Shown here one piece after another: positions 42,737-52,326 of a DNA stretch of 64,000 bases. The stretch spans positions 186,001-250,000 of the forward strand of contig JBGCET010000008.1 in the NCBI GenBank assembly GCA_045106555.1. Reading direction: 5' to 3'. Source of the stretch: JANQOZ01 sp045106555 (lineage in GTDB: Bacteria; Pseudomonadota; Gammaproteobacteria; Xanthomonadales; SZUA-38). Within the stretch, counting starts at the first letter, position 1. Each line of letters begins with the position of its first letter. The position numbers and the translations under genes are program-made. The notes under the pieces are model-generated. The model searched no databases, was not told the origin of the DNA, and saw only the letters and a list, made by a program, of their open reading frames with translations.

Positions 42737-44353
42737 ATGGCAGAAACAGACTCCCTGGCAGCGGCCCCTTCGGGCAGCAACGCCCTGACAGCAGCCTGGC
42801 GCGGGTTTGACCGCCTGCCCGGGCTGCGTCAAATTGCCTTAATCGTGCTGCTGGCCGGTTCGTTGGCACTGGCGGGCGCCGGTGTTCTTTGGAGCCAACA
42901 GCCCGATTACACGCTGCTGTACGGAAAGCTGCCAGAAAGCCAGACGGCGGAGGTGATCGACGCCCTCAATCGCAACGGTATCAAACACCGTTTGGACGTG
43001 GCATCAGGGGCCGTATTGGTTGCACAGTCAGACGTACACACGGCAAGGCTGCGACTGGCCGGTGACGGAATCCCGCGCACAAGCTCGGCCGCTGCTGGCT
43101 ACGAATTGCTGGACCAGGATGTGGGTTTCACCATGACCCAGCGCAGCGAAGATTCTCGCCACCAGCGAGCGCTGGAAGGTGAGCTGGCTCGGTCAATCAC
43201 TTCTTTAAGTATGGTTCAGTCCACCCGTATTCACATGGCCCTGGCACGCCCAAGCGCGTTTCTTCGTAACCGTCGCCAATCCTCGGCATCAGTCATTGTG
43301 CATCTGTACGAAGGCAAAACGCTTAGCGAGCGGGACGTACGCGGCATTGTCCATCTGGTCGCGGCAAGCGTTGCAGATATGGATCCATCCAGCGTGACCG
43401 TGGTTGACCACAACGGTCGATTGCTGACGAAAGACACCGATGAAGATGCCTTTGCCAGCGACAGTGAACGACTGGACTACGCCGATAAACTGGAACAGCG
43501 TTACGTCGACCGCATATTGGACATTGTCATCCCGGTAATAGGCACTGCCGGTGTTCACGCCCAAGTGGTGGCCGACATCGACTTCACTCGGAGCGAAGAG
43601 ACCCAGGAGACATTTGATCCGGGCACCATTGCTTTGCGCAGCGAAATTACCGACGAATCGTTGTCCAGTGAACCGTCCGCCCAAGGCATTCCTGGGGCCC
43701 TGAGTAATCAACCCCCGCCGGCCGCTGAAGTGGGAACCGGAAACGCAGACGAAGATCCGCTAACCACTCCAACAGAAAACCGTCGGGCTGCCACCCGCAA
43801 CTACGAAGTCGACCGACAGGTCAGCCACACCCAATATGCACCCGGCGGACTGCAACGTCTGTCCGTCGCCGTTGTGGTCGATCACCTGCGTTCCATCGAT
43901 GAAGAAGGCGCGGTGGTGATGACCGAACGTACCCCAGAAGAAATGACCCGGATCAGGGCTTTGGTGGAAAAAGCCGTAGGCTTCGACCCGGAACGCGGCG
44001 ACACGGTAGAGGTGGCTAACGTTGCGTTCTATCAGCCCCCGGCAATGGAAGCCGCCGCAGAAACGCCCATTTGGGAACAGGCCTGGCTATGGCAGATGGG
44101 TCGACAGGTGATTGCACCTTTGGCCGTGGTCCTTCTGCTGCTGATGGTCTTTCGTCCGACCTTTCGCTCGTTAACTGCCGTGCCCGCCCTACCCGAGCCC
44201 ACGCCAGAGCCACCGGAGGAAGATCAAAATGCCCTCGCCCACCTGGACTCCAACCAGATGAACCAGATGGTAAGCCAATCGCGCAGTATGGTCGCTGAAG
44301 ACCCTGCTCGCGCCGCACAGGTGGTGTCGGAATGGCTAACGGAGCCGGCATGA
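42737..44353 (+). CDS. fliF: Flagellar MS-ring protein FliF
   Basis: A 538-residue inner-membrane ring protein. TM1 is near residues 32-52 (IALIVLLAGSLALAGAGVLW) and TM2 near 455-475 (VIAPLAVVLLLLMVF). The periplasmic ring-building motifs include YTLLYGKLPESQTAEVIDAL, RLAGDGIPR, FTMTQRSEDSRHQRALEGEL and RIHMALARPSAFLR. The C-terminal tail (EDPARAAQVVSEWL) is the FliG-binding helix. The stop overlaps the fliG start by 4 nt. Confidence 0.96.
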   Translation: MAETDSLAAAPSGSNALTAAWRGFDRLPGLRQIALIVLLAGSLALAGAGVLWSQQPDYTLLYGKLPESQTAEVIDALNRNGIKHRLDVASGAVLVAQSDVHTARLRLAGDGIPRTSSAAAGYELLDQDVGFTMTQRSEDSRHQRALEGELARSITSLSMVQSTRIHMALARPSAFLRNRRQSSASVIVHLYEGKTLSERDVRGIVHLVAASVADMDPSSVTVVDHNGRLLTKDTDEDAFASDSERLDYADKLEQRYVDRILDIVIPVIGTAGVHAQVVADIDFTRSEETQETFDPGTIALRSEITDESLSSEPSAQGIPGALSNQPPPAAEVGTGNADEDPLTTPTENRRAATRNYEVDRQVSHTQYAPGGLQRLSVAVVVDHLRSIDEEGAVVMTERTPEEMTRIRALVEKAVGFDPERGDTVEVANVAFYQPPAMEAAAETPIWEQAWLWQMGRQVIAPLAVVLLLLMVFRPTFRSLTAVPALPEPTPEPPEEDQNALAHLDSNQMNQMVSQSRSMVAEDPARAAQVVSEWLTEPA

Positions 44354-45357
44354 GCGAAGACCTGGACGGCCCAACGAGAGCTGCTGTGCTGCTGATGTCC
44401 ATTGGCGAAGATGCGGCATCACGGATCTTAAAACACATTGACAGCAAAGAGGTTCAGCTGGTCAGTCAGGCTATCGGCGAGCTGGAAAAAGTGACCTGGC
44501 AGGACGTACAGCAGGTCAATACCGGCTTCCAGGAAGAAGTGGCGGAAGAGACCGCGTTTCGGATCAAGGCGCCGGACTTTACCCGCAAAATGCTTACCGA
44601 CTCATTGGGTGAAGAACAAGCCAACGTGGTGCTGGATCGCATTGGCAACAACGGGCGCTCGGCGCGGATTGAAGCCCTGCGCTGGATCGACCCCAAGGAC
44701 CTGGCCGACATGATCAAACACGAAAACCCCCAGGTTATCGCCACCGTGCTGGCCTTGATTGACCCGGAAGACTGCGCTGAGGTCATCGCTGAATTTGACG
44801 AAGACATCGCCAAGGACGCAGTCGGTCGAGTTGCGCGTATTCGTGAGATTCCTCCAGCTGCCATGATGCATCTGAAAGAGCTGCTGGATGAGAAAGGCGT
44901 AGCCACCAGCGGCGGCATGGGTTCTGCGGTTGAACTGAAGGGAATTAACCATGCGGCCGACATTATTAACAACGTGGATTCAGAGCTCGAAGAAGCCTTG
45001 CTGGGCTCGTTACGGGACGACGACGCAGACTTGGCCGATCAGGTCGAGAATCTACTGTTCATATTTGAGAACCTGATGACTCTTGACGATCGCGGGTTTC
45101 AGAAACTGCTGCGTGAAGTGCCTCAGGATCTCATGATCCCGGCCCTCAAGGGCGTTCAGCCAGCACTACGCGAACGCTTTTTCAGCAACATGTCAAAACG
45201 CGCCGCGGAAATGCTGCGCGATGACCTGGAAGTTTCAGGTCCAATGAAGGTTAGCGACGTTGAAGTCGCCCAGAAAGAAATACTGACTGTCGCCATGCGA
45301 CTGTCGGACGAAGGAACCATCAACCTCGGCGGTAAAGGAGCGGAAGAGTATGTTTAA
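44350..45357 (+). CDS. fliG: Flagellar motor switch protein FliG
   Basis: A 335-residue rotor protein that takes torque from the stator. The N-terminal motif is DGPTRAAVLLMSIGEDAASRIL. The middle EHPQ-like region is HENPQVIATVLALIDPEDCA and the C-terminal torque helix includes MLRDDLEVSGPMKVSDVEVA. The ATG at 44350 has GGAG 5 nt upstream and overlaps the fliF stop, which supports it over an in-frame ATG at 44332. Charged torque-helix residues appear retained. fliH overlaps its end. Confidence 0.96.
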   Translation: MSEDLDGPTRAAVLLMSIGEDAASRILKHIDSKEVQLVSQAIGELEKVTWQDVQQVNTGFQEEVAEETAFRIKAPDFTRKMLTDSLGEEQANVVLDRIGNNGRSARIEALRWIDPKDLADMIKHENPQVIATVLALIDPEDCAEVIAEFDEDIAKDAVGRVARIREIPPAAMMHLKELLDEKGVATSGGMGSAVELKGINHAADIINNVDSELEEALLGSLRDDDADLADQVENLLFIFENLMTLDDRGFQKLLREVPQDLMIPALKGVQPALRERFFSNMSKRAAEMLRDDLEVSGPMKVSDVEVAQKEILTVAMRLSDEGTINLGGKGAEEYV

Positions 45358-45988
45358 GGAACTTAAGGTGGGTCGAATCATGTCGGTAGGACAGTACGAT
45401 GCGGCAAATTCGGCGCCCATACCGCTCACCCAACTGGCGGCCGGCGGAGGATTTAAATCAGTCCCTTTGGGACGCACGCCCTGGCCATCCCAAGATGACC
45501 TGAAAGGCCTGTTCGACGAGGCTGAGAAAGAAGGCTATGCCATTGGCCTTAAGAAAGCCCAGGAAAAGGTTGAAGGAGAAAGAAAACGGGACGCGATGGC
45601 TGTTCGCCATCTGCTCGAGGGACTCACCCAGCCTTATGAAGACATCAATGAACAGTTGCTAGGCGAGTTAACGACCCTGGCTCTCAAGGCGGGAGCCATT
45701 TTGGCCCGCAAGCAGCTAACCACAGACCCGGATGCATTGCAGACCGTCATCAAAGACGCCCTGGGAAATCTGCCAAAACCCGACAGCCCAGCCGAACTCA
45801 GCCTTCACCCTGATGATGTTAGCTTGGTCACAGACCAGCTGAAAATTGACGCTCCCCAGTTAACGATTGTGCCAGAGCCAACGTTGAAGCGAGGCGACTG
45901 TGTTCTAACGTCCGGTGCCAGCGTTGTCGATGGCCGCTTGGAATGCCAACTCGAGCAGTTAATTGATGCGGCGATGAGCGCCCCCTGA
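45350..45988 (+). CDS. fliH: Flagellar export ATPase regulator FliH
   Basis: A 212-residue regulator of the FliI ATPase. The N-terminal part is disordered; the middle has the heptad-like coiled-coil region DEAEKEGYAIGLKKAQEKVE. The C-terminus (LHPDDVSLVTDQL, then LKRGDCVLTSGASVVDGRLE) matches FliH/YscL. It lies between fliG and fliI with an 8-nt overlap with fliG and a 1-nt gap to fliI. Confidence 0.93.
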   Translation: MFKELKVGRIMSVGQYDAANSAPIPLTQLAAGGGFKSVPLGRTPWPSQDDLKGLFDEAEKEGYAIGLKKAQEKVEGERKRDAMAVRHLLEGLTQPYEDINEQLLGELTTLALKAGAILARKQLTTDPDALQTVIKDALGNLPKPDSPAELSLHPDDVSLVTDQLKIDAPQLTIVPEPTLKRGDCVLTSGASVVDGRLECQLEQLIDAAMSAP

Positions 45989-45989
45989 C

Positions 45990-47336
45990 ATGCTCCAGGC
46001 CCGCTCATTGGAACACTGGCTGGACCAACTGGGTGCCAAGCACTCGGCCCTGGATGGGGTTAACCCGCTGGCAGTCAGCGGGCATCTACGTCGCTCCGTG
46101 GGAATGACCTTAGAAGCTGAGGGCGTTCGCGTACCCGTGGGCATTCGGTGTCGAGTGGTTAACTTAGATCAGGAAATTGAAGCCGAGGTTGTGGGGTTTG
46201 AAGACGACAGGACCTTTCTAATTCCGTTGTCTGACAGCCATGGAATCACTCCAGGAGCTCGGGTTATCCCGATACTTACCGAAGCCCGCACAGCCGTTGG
46301 CGAAGCGTTACTGGGGCGTGTGGTCGATGGCCTTGGCCGCCCGCTTGACAGCCGTGGTGATGTGCGCGGCGGCGAATGGGTCAATCCCAGTGAAAATTCC
46401 GCCAACCCGCTGCAACGGGCGCCGGTTGACCAGCCACTGGACGTGGGCGTGCGTTCCATCAACACCTTCACCACCATTGGCCAAGGTCAACGTATCGGCC
46501 TATTCGCCGGCAGTGGCGTAGGAAAAAGTGTTTTGCTGGGCATGATTACTCGCTTTACTACCGCCGATATCGTGGTGGTTGGGCTGATTGGCGAACGGGG
46601 CCGCGAGGTACAGGAGTTTATTCACAACATCCTCGGGCCTGAAGCACTGAGCCGCGCAGTCGTCGTCGCAAGCCCAGCGGATACGAGTCCCGTGCACCGA
46701 GTTCACGCAGCCGAGCGGGCCACCACGATCGCTCGTCATTTTCGCGACCAGGGCAAAAAAGTGTTGTTGTTAATGGACTCCCTGACCCGCTACGCCCAGG
46801 CCCATCGAGAAATTGCTCTTGCTGTGGGCGAGCCTCCCGCCACCAAGGGATATACCGCTTCGGTGTTCGCCCGTTTGTCCGAGCTGATAGAGCGCGCAGG
46901 CAATGGACCAGGACCCGGATCTTTAACCGCTGTTTATACCGTGCTGGTTGAAGGTGACGACCACAACGACCCGGTGGCCGATAGTGCTCGGTCTTTCCTG
47001 GACGGCCATATTGTTCTGAGCCGAAACCTCGCAGAGGCCGGCGTTTATCCGGCACTGGATGTTGAACGTTCCATCAGCCGGGTGATGACGGCGGTGGTTG
47101 ACGATCGCCATCGCCAGCTGGCCAGTCGTTTCCTCAGGCTGTATGCCACCTATGAACAAAACCGCGATCTGATCACCGTGGGAGCGTATGCAGCAGGCAG
47201 TGACCCGATCGTTGATGAGGCGATTGCTCGGCGCGAGGATATGCTTAACTTTTTGCGCCAAGATCTTACCGAAAGCGTTCCGCTTGACAGTGGCTTAGCG
47301 CAGCTACAACAGATGTTTCCGGAGCCACAAGCGTGA
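45990..47336 (+). CDS. fliI: Flagellum-specific ATPase FliI
   Basis: A 448-residue hexameric ATPase of the flagellar type III exporter. Walker A is GLFAGSGVGKS at residues 170-180; Walker B is VLLLMDSLTRYAQA. The flagellar/type III signature follows (PPATKGYTASVFARLSELIE). The N-terminal beta barrel is present. The stop overlaps the fliJ start by 4 nt. Confidence 0.97.
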   Translation: MLQARSLEHWLDQLGAKHSALDGVNPLAVSGHLRRSVGMTLEAEGVRVPVGIRCRVVNLDQEIEAEVVGFEDDRTFLIPLSDSHGITPGARVIPILTEARTAVGEALLGRVVDGLGRPLDSRGDVRGGEWVNPSENSANPLQRAPVDQPLDVGVRSINTFTTIGQGQRIGLFAGSGVGKSVLLGMITRFTTADIVVVGLIGERGREVQEFIHNILGPEALSRAVVVASPADTSPVHRVHAAERATTIARHFRDQGKKVLLLMDSLTRYAQAHREIALAVGEPPATKGYTASVFARLSELIERAGNGPGPGSLTAVYTVLVEGDDHNDPVADSARSFLDGHIVLSRNLAEAGVYPALDVERSISRVMTAVVDDRHRQLASRFLRLYATYEQNRDLITVGAYAAGSDPIVDEAIARREDMLNFLRQDLTESVPLDSGLAQLQQMFPEPQA

Positions 47337-47773
47337 CCCGGGCCACCCGCATTGAACGCATTATGGCGTTAAAACGTTTAGACGAACTACTGGCGGCGCG
47401 TCAGCTCATGACAGCACGCCAACAGCTTGACCATGGCCAGCAGATTCATGGCGACCTGGTGAACTATTGCGATCATTACAACGTTCGCAGTCAGCAGCTG
47501 AGTACCCGCGTGGATGCCGCCTCGATACAACGGGAACGACAGTTTTCTGAACAGCTAGGCAAAGCGGTCTACCAACAGGAAGCCGTGCTGAAACAGCAGC
47601 GCGAGCGCGTCCACGAAAATAATCAGCAGTGGCTGAGTAAACGTACCCGGTCTCTGGCCACTGAAGCCTTATTAAGAAAGGTTAAGGAGGCAGAAACTCG
47701 CCGCGCCGAACAGCTCAGCGCCAAGGAAACCGATGAACTGGCCCAACGCACAGCTTTGGTCAAATTGCGATGA
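47333..47773 (+). CDS. fliJ: Flagellar export protein FliJ
   Basis: A 146-residue long coiled-coil protein, the stalk of the export ATPase. Heptads are seen throughout (LDELLAARQLMTARQQLDHG; QREQ-type VLKQQRERVHENNQQWLSKR). It begins at a GTG that overlaps the fliI stop (GTGA) and overlaps fliK by 4 nt. Size is standard (about 147). Confidence 0.92.
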   Translation: MTRATRIERIMALKRLDELLAARQLMTARQQLDHGQQIHGDLVNYCDHYNVRSQQLSTRVDAASIQRERQFSEQLGKAVYQQEAVLKQQRERVHENNQQWLSKRTRSLATEALLRKVKEAETRRAEQLSAKETDELAQRTALVKLR

Positions 47774-49251
47774 GCGAGACGATCAACCCTTTACCGTTTG
47801 CCCTGCCGGACTCGCCGCAACTTCAGCCTGGCCAGAACCTTCAGTCTGGCCAGAACCCTGCCAACAACGATTCAGCAAACCCATCGATCGCGTTTCAATC
47901 AGAATTGGAACAGCAGCTTGCTCAATCCGATCCGTGGAATATGGCTGGACCGATACAAGGACAATTCGCCGAAACGACCCTTGATCAGTCGCTCATTCCG
48001 GAGATAGGCTCAACAACCCGGGTAAGCAGTTTGTTGGAGGCATCCATCAAACAACCTTCAGCGATACTTTCGGGGCCCGCAGGGAATGCGGTTGGCGGGC
48101 CACTTGCCCATACCGGTGCAACCACTGAGTCGCTCAATGGCCAGATTGCCGCGCCCATGGGTGAGACTTTTGTTTTGCAAAACGCCGCAGGCAGGCAAAC
48201 GCCTACCGCTGAGCAGACAGCCGCATCAATGGCATCATTACCAGACGCCGACAATCCAACGACGGCGACTGAAAACCAGCAACGAATCACCGAGGCTCTG
48301 ACGTTAGAACGGTCAATGGCCCGTTCCCCGTCCGTGGCACAGCAAGCGTTGTCGACACTAACGACAACTAGCCCCGGCACTGGCAGTGCGATTGCAGCGG
48401 CTTTAGGTCAGGCAACCGTCACCTCGGGCGTAGCCACCGCCGCGACGGCAAAAGGATTTTCGACAGCTCAAGGTTTAGATGAAAGCACGCCCTTTTTGCC
48501 GAATTCTACCGACGATGCGGACTCGGTCATGGCGCCAGACTCAAGAACTCAGTCAAGCCAGAACTTGGCGCTAATGATGGGGCAGCAACAGGTCGCTGGG
48601 GCGCAAGGGCTGTTCGGCTCTGCCAATGCCATGTCAGCCCAATTCACATCAACGCCAGAGGGGTTTGGAGACACCCTGACCCAGGGCCAGCTAATGAGCG
48701 CCCAAAGCTCATCGGTGGGCGCTGCCACCTCAGTGAGTCAGTCCAGCGGGCTGGTTTCCGCCAGCCCCGAAGCTCATCAGGCGTCACCGGCCAGCCTCTT
48801 ATCAACCGAGCGCACCGCATTGCCCGGCCCGGCAACTGGACAGGTTTCCGACCAGGTCAAGATGATGATTCGGTCTGACCAGCGGGAAGCTCGCTTGCAG
48901 CTGCATCCCAGGGAGCTCGGGGCCGTCAATATCCGGATTGCGCTCCATGCCGATCAGGCAGATGTGGCCATCGAAGCGAGCAACCCCGAACTCTATCGCG
49001 AGCTATCCAGCGCAATACCCAAGTTGCGGCAACTGTTTCTGAGCGAAGGCGTTGGCCTGAATCAACTCGCGTTGGACCTGGGCCAGTCATCCCAGCAACA
49101 AACTGATCCACAGCAAAACCCCAACGCGGCTCGATCTGGCGCGCGTGACGCTAACACCGCAGATAGCAATCCCCAGCTAAACCTGCTGACTGCAGCCACG
49201 GCGGCGGCCCGCTCTCTTCCCGAAGGTCAAACGCTCAGCCTGTACGCCTGA
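47770..49251 (+). CDS. fliK: Flagellar hook-length control protein FliK
   Basis: A 493-residue exported ruler. The first two thirds are rich in Gln, Ser, Thr and Ala and probably disordered. A short tandem repeat is present early (QNLQSGQNP-type, residues about 17-29). The C-terminal hook-length domain is clear: ARLQLHPRELGAVNIRIALH, then VAIEASNPELYRELSSAIPK and FLSEGVGLNQLALD. It interacts with FlhB to switch substrate specificity. The fliL operon with its own promoter follows. Confidence 0.93.
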   Translation: MSETINPLPFALPDSPQLQPGQNLQSGQNPANNDSANPSIAFQSELEQQLAQSDPWNMAGPIQGQFAETTLDQSLIPEIGSTTRVSSLLEASIKQPSAILSGPAGNAVGGPLAHTGATTESLNGQIAAPMGETFVLQNAAGRQTPTAEQTAASMASLPDADNPTTATENQQRITEALTLERSMARSPSVAQQALSTLTTTSPGTGSAIAAALGQATVTSGVATAATAKGFSTAQGLDESTPFLPNSTDDADSVMAPDSRTQSSQNLALMMGQQQVAGAQGLFGSANAMSAQFTSTPEGFGDTLTQGQLMSAQSSSVGAATSVSQSSGLVSASPEAHQASPASLLSTERTALPGPATGQVSDQVKMMIRSDQREARLQLHPRELGAVNIRIALHADQADVAIEASNPELYRELSSAIPKLRQLFLSEGVGLNQLALDLGQSSQQQTDPQQNPNAARSGARDANTADSNPQLNLLTAATAAARSLPEGQTLSLYA

Positions 49252-49325
49252 CAGACTATTGACTCCGGTCGTCATTATTCCGGCGGCTGACTTTTTTTCT
49301 CTATACTTTTCAACACGTTAGTTTT

Positions 49326-49341
49326 TGGCATTGAACTTGCT
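49326..49341 (+). promoter_or_regulatory. Sigma-54 promoter for fliL operon
   Basis: TGGCATT-N4-TTGCT with GG at 49327-49328 and GC at 49339-49340; it keeps the two key dinucleotides and differs from consensus only at CG of the -24 box. It lies 39 nt upstream of the fliL ATG and probably drives fliLMNOPQR-flhBAF-fleN-fliA, where all gaps are short or negative. Confidence 0.78.
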
Positions 49342-49379
49342 CTGTTAGTCCTATCTGTGAATTTAGAAAGGACTGACAC

Positions 49380-49901
49380 ATGCCAGACAAAGCTATCGAA
49401 CTTGACGGGGACGCTGCTCCAGCGGCTGCCGGCCCCGGCAAGCTGCTCACCATGCTGGTTGGCGCAAATCTTCTGATTACCGTGGCGTTGGTTGCCATGC
49501 TGGTCCTCAAAGTGGGTCCCTTCAACCTGATGCCGCCGGAAGAATCCGGCGAGATGACGGAGGAGATGGAGGAGGAACTGCCGCCCCCTATTTATGAGTC
49601 AATGGACAAGCCAGTCGTGGTGAATTTCCGATCCGGGAAAAAAGAACGCTACCTGCAGCTCGTTGCGCAATTTCTCACCCGCTCAGAAGAAACCGTGCTG
49701 GATATTCGCAATCACATGCCGGCGATCGTTGATGGGATTTACCGCCAGCTGGGTCAGACCCAGTTTGCCGAATTACAAACCTTGGACGGTCGCGAAGCAT
49801 TGCGAATGGCCGTCCTTCAACTCACTCAGGAAATCTTAGAAAAACACACTGGTGAACCGGGTGTGGAAGAAGTGTTCTTCACCACGTTTGTGTTTCAGTA
49901 G
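49380..49901 (+). CDS. fliL: Flagellar basal body protein FliL
   Basis: A 173-residue single-pass inner-membrane protein that supports stator function. The TM helix is near residues 20-42 (LTMLVGANLLITVALVAMLV), followed by an acidic linker (EMTEEMEEELPPP) and the periplasmic stomatin-like domain (VVNFRSGKKERYLQLVAQFL; ILEKHTGEPGVEEVFFTTFV). It is the first gene after the sigma-54 promoter at 49326. fliM follows 2 nt later. Confidence 0.93.
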   Translation: MPDKAIELDGDAAPAAAGPGKLLTMLVGANLLITVALVAMLVLKVGPFNLMPPEESGEMTEEMEEELPPPIYESMDKPVVVNFRSGKKERYLQLVAQFLTRSEETVLDIRNHMPAIVDGIYRQLGQTQFAELQTLDGREALRMAVLQLTQEILEKHTGEPGVEEVFFTTFVFQ

Positions 49902-49903
49902 AC

Positions 49904-50884
49904 ATGAGTACCGAAGAAATACTCAGCCAGGAAGAGATCGATGCGCTGTTGGACAAAGCAGACTCGGTGGCAAAAAAGAAGATCCGCGATGATTTGGCTG
50001 ATGAGGTGGAAAGCTACGATATTTTCAATCCTCCGGCAGTAAAGACTACCGCCCTGCCAGATCTCGAACCGTTCATAGACCGGTTAGCCGAGCGGCTGCC
50101 TGGAATGCTTGACGCGCCGCTACCAAAAATCTTCTCTCTGACGCCTGGGCCCCAGCCTGAATTGATGTCTTACGCCGAGTACCGGCAGACCATTGAATCG
50201 CCAACCGCAATGTTAAGCAACGAGTTTCGCCAACCCTTAGAGGGCCTTTTGGTAACGGTTTGCCGACCCGGCGCGCAGTGCCTGGTCAGCGCGTTGTTTG
50301 GTGGCTCAGGCACGGCCACCAATCGAGACTACCTTTCCATGTCTGAGGCCCGCATCGCCCGCAACATGCTCGAACATGCGATGTCGCTGATGGGCCGCCA
50401 GAACGCTGATGGCGAAACCCAGCCGATGGACTTTCAAACGAACCCTATTGCGTTGTCCGGCCCGCCGGAAGAAACCCTGTTGGGGATAGTGCGATTGAAT
50501 TTCGCGGTCGGCGATGGCGGCGGCGAGCTCACTATCGCCGCCAGCCCTGACACCTTTAGCGCCCTAATGGGCAAACCCACTGACGCTGACAGTTGCGACG
50601 AGAACTGGCACCAAGGCATAGCGGACGCAACCTCCAATGCAAAAATCACGTTGAACGCTAAAGCGGCAGAAGTATCCCTGGGCATTGGCGACCTGTTGCG
50701 CATTGCACCCGGCGATTTTATTCCCGTCGACATTGATCAGAACGTGGTTCTGTGTGCCAACGACCAACCCCTGTTACGCGGACTGTTGGGCGTATCGGGC
50801 GCCATGAACGCGGTCCATATTCTTGGGCCGGTAGCTGGCTCTCCCCTACCTCAACCTCGTCTTGAACAAAAAGGCCAAGCCTAA
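49904..50884 (+). CDS. fliM: Flagellar motor switch protein FliM, divergent
   Basis: A 326-residue C-ring protein. The N-terminal CheY-binding peptide is clear (EILSQEEIDALLDKA, residues 4-18) and the LFGGSG motif of the middle domain is present. Between them, the strongly conserved helices of typical FliM (ERFAR, RR.S...) are hardly recognisable: residues 50-150 are unusually diverged. The C-terminal SpoA-like domain (LGIGDLLRIAPGDFIPVDID) is better conserved. Position between fliL and fliN and normal length support the call. It shares a single base with fliN. Confidence 0.85.
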   Translation: MSTEEILSQEEIDALLDKADSVAKKKIRDDLADEVESYDIFNPPAVKTTALPDLEPFIDRLAERLPGMLDAPLPKIFSLTPGPQPELMSYAEYRQTIESPTAMLSNEFRQPLEGLLVTVCRPGAQCLVSALFGGSGTATNRDYLSMSEARIARNMLEHAMSLMGRQNADGETQPMDFQTNPIALSGPPEETLLGIVRLNFAVGDGGGELTIAASPDTFSALMGKPTDADSCDENWHQGIADATSNAKITLNAKAAEVSLGIGDLLRIAPGDFIPVDIDQNVVLCANDQPLLRGLLGVSGAMNAVHILGPVAGSPLPQPRLEQKGQA

Positions 50885-51255
50885 TGAGCAATGATCAATC
50901 ACCGGACGTTAATTCCACGTCCAACGCAGAGCCATCGGCACCTGCGCCCCAACCTGAATTGCCCGATATCGGCGCTACGCGCGATGCGGTTTCGCTGGAC
51001 AACCTGGAACTGATTTTGGATGTCAGTGTGACGATGTCCGTGCAGGTGGGTAGCGCCCGAATCGCCATTCGCGATCTGCTTCAAATGAGCCAAGGGTCGG
51101 TACTGGAGCTTGACCAACCTGCCGGTATGCCGATGGACGTTTTAGTCAATGGAACGCCCATTGCTCACGGCGAAGTGGTTATGGTTAATGACCGTGTCGG
51201 CGTCCGCCTGACCGACGTGATAAGTCCCCGCGACCGAATTCGGAGCATCAACTGA
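50884..51255 (+). CDS. fliN: Flagellar motor switch protein FliN
   Basis: A 123-residue C-ring subunit. A short Pro-rich N-terminus leads to the SpoA domain: LELILDVSVTMSVQVGSARI, QMSQGSVLELDQPAGMPMDV and LVNGTPIAHGEVVMVNDRVG. Typical FliN length and position. The start shares a base with the fliM stop (TAATG). fliO follows 1 nt later. Confidence 0.96.
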   Translation: MSNDQSPDVNSTSNAEPSAPAPQPELPDIGATRDAVSLDNLELILDVSVTMSVQVGSARIAIRDLLQMSQGSVLELDQPAGMPMDVLVNGTPIAHGEVVMVNDRVGVRLTDVISPRDRIRSIN

Positions 51256-51256
51256 G

Positions 51257-51580
51257 GTGAACTTCTCTGAGATGTTGCCACAGCTGTTAAGTGCCCTGTT
51301 TTTGGTACTGGCACTAATGGCCGCACTGGCCTGGGTGGCACGGCGCATGCGCCTACCTCACATGGGCCAGGGCCAAAGCACCGGTTTGTCGCTGCGCAGT
51401 TCCATGAACATCGGGCAAAGAGAAAAACTGGTTGTGGTTCAGTTTGGCGACCAGGACATACTCCTGGGCGTGACCGCCAGCCAAATCCAACCATTGGCAT
51501 CGCAACCAGTGAGTGCCGATACCAGCGTTGAGATCATTCCCTCAACAATACCGCCCATCTCTGAGGAAGTGAGCGCATGA
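51257..51580 (+). CDS. fliO: Flagellar export apparatus protein FliO
   Basis: A 107-residue single-pass membrane protein. One TM helix is seen near the N-terminus (LLSALFLVLALMAALAWVA), followed by a basic segment (RRMRLP) and a cytosolic part with LRSSMNIGQREKLVVVQFG, typical of FliO. It begins at GTG and helps assemble the FliP ring. Its stop overlaps the fliP start by 4 nt. Confidence 0.88.
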   Translation: MNFSEMLPQLLSALFLVLALMAALAWVARRMRLPHMGQGQSTGLSLRSSMNIGQREKLVVVQFGDQDILLGVTASQIQPLASQPVSADTSVEIIPSTIPPISEEVSA

Positions 51581-52326
51581 AGTGGCTGGCAATACTGACC
51601 GCGCTGATTTCCTCCAGCGTTTTTGCGCAGGTGGACCCAGGTCTGCCGGCTGTCGTTGCCTCTCCCGCCGCAGGCGGTACCACCGAATATTCCGTCACCC
51701 TTCAGCTGTTGCTGATGATGACGGCGCTTACCCTGCTGCCTTCAGCGCTGATAATGCTGACACCGTTCACTCGCATCATCATCATCCTGGCCATCCTGCG
51801 CCAGGGTATTGGCCTGGCGCAAACCCCTAACAACCAGATTCTTATCGGTCTGGCTCTGTTCATCACAATTTTTGTCATGGCCCCAGTATTTACCGAAATC
51901 AACTCGGAGGCGCTGGCTCCCTACCTGGAGCAAGAGATGACCTTTCGCGATGCCATGACGGCTGGTGGTGAGCCGGTGCGACTGTTTATGCAAGACCAGG
52001 TACGAGAGGCTGATGTCGAGCTGTTTTCTCGCATGCGCGGCCCGCTGCCGCTAAGCGCTGACGCTCCCATCCCCATGAGCGTACTGATCCCGGCATACAT
52101 CACCAGCGAGCTTAAAACGGCGTTTCAAATCGGCTTTCTTCTGCTGCTGCCGTTTTTGGTGATTGACCTGGTAGTCGCCAGTGTCCTGATGTCTATGGGT
52201 ATGGTCATGTTATCGCCCCTGGTGATCTCCCTGCCCTTCAAACTGATGTTGTTTGTGATGGTGGATGGCTGGACCCTGATACTGGGAACCTTGGCCTCCA
52301 GTTTTTTCCTGGCGGGCCCACCATGA
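51577..52326 (+). CDS. fliP: Flagellar export gate protein FliP
   Basis: A 249-residue export-gate subunit. The N-terminal signal sequence (AILTALISSSVFA) is followed by four TM helices. Conserved blocks include LTLLPSALIMLTPFTRIIII, LRQGIGLAQTPNNQILIGLA and LIPAYITSELKTAFQIGFLL. Length matches the family. It overlaps fliO and fliQ by 4 nt each. Confidence 0.97.
   Translation: MKWLAILTALISSSVFAQVDPGLPAVVASPAAGGTTEYSVTLQLLLMMTALTLLPSALIMLTPFTRIIIILAILRQGIGLAQTPNNQILIGLALFITIFVMAPVFTEINSEALAPYLEQEMTFRDAMTAGGEPVRLFMQDQVREADVELFSRMRGPLPLSADAPIPMSVLIPAYITSELKTAFQIGFLLLLPFLVIDLVVASVLMSMGMVMLSPLVISLPFKLMLFVMVDGWTLILGTLASSFFLAGPP

Noticed and set aside
49252..49300. Intrinsic terminator between fliK and fliL
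   Set aside because: A T-tract is present, but only short CCGG repeats precede it; no convincing stem could be built.
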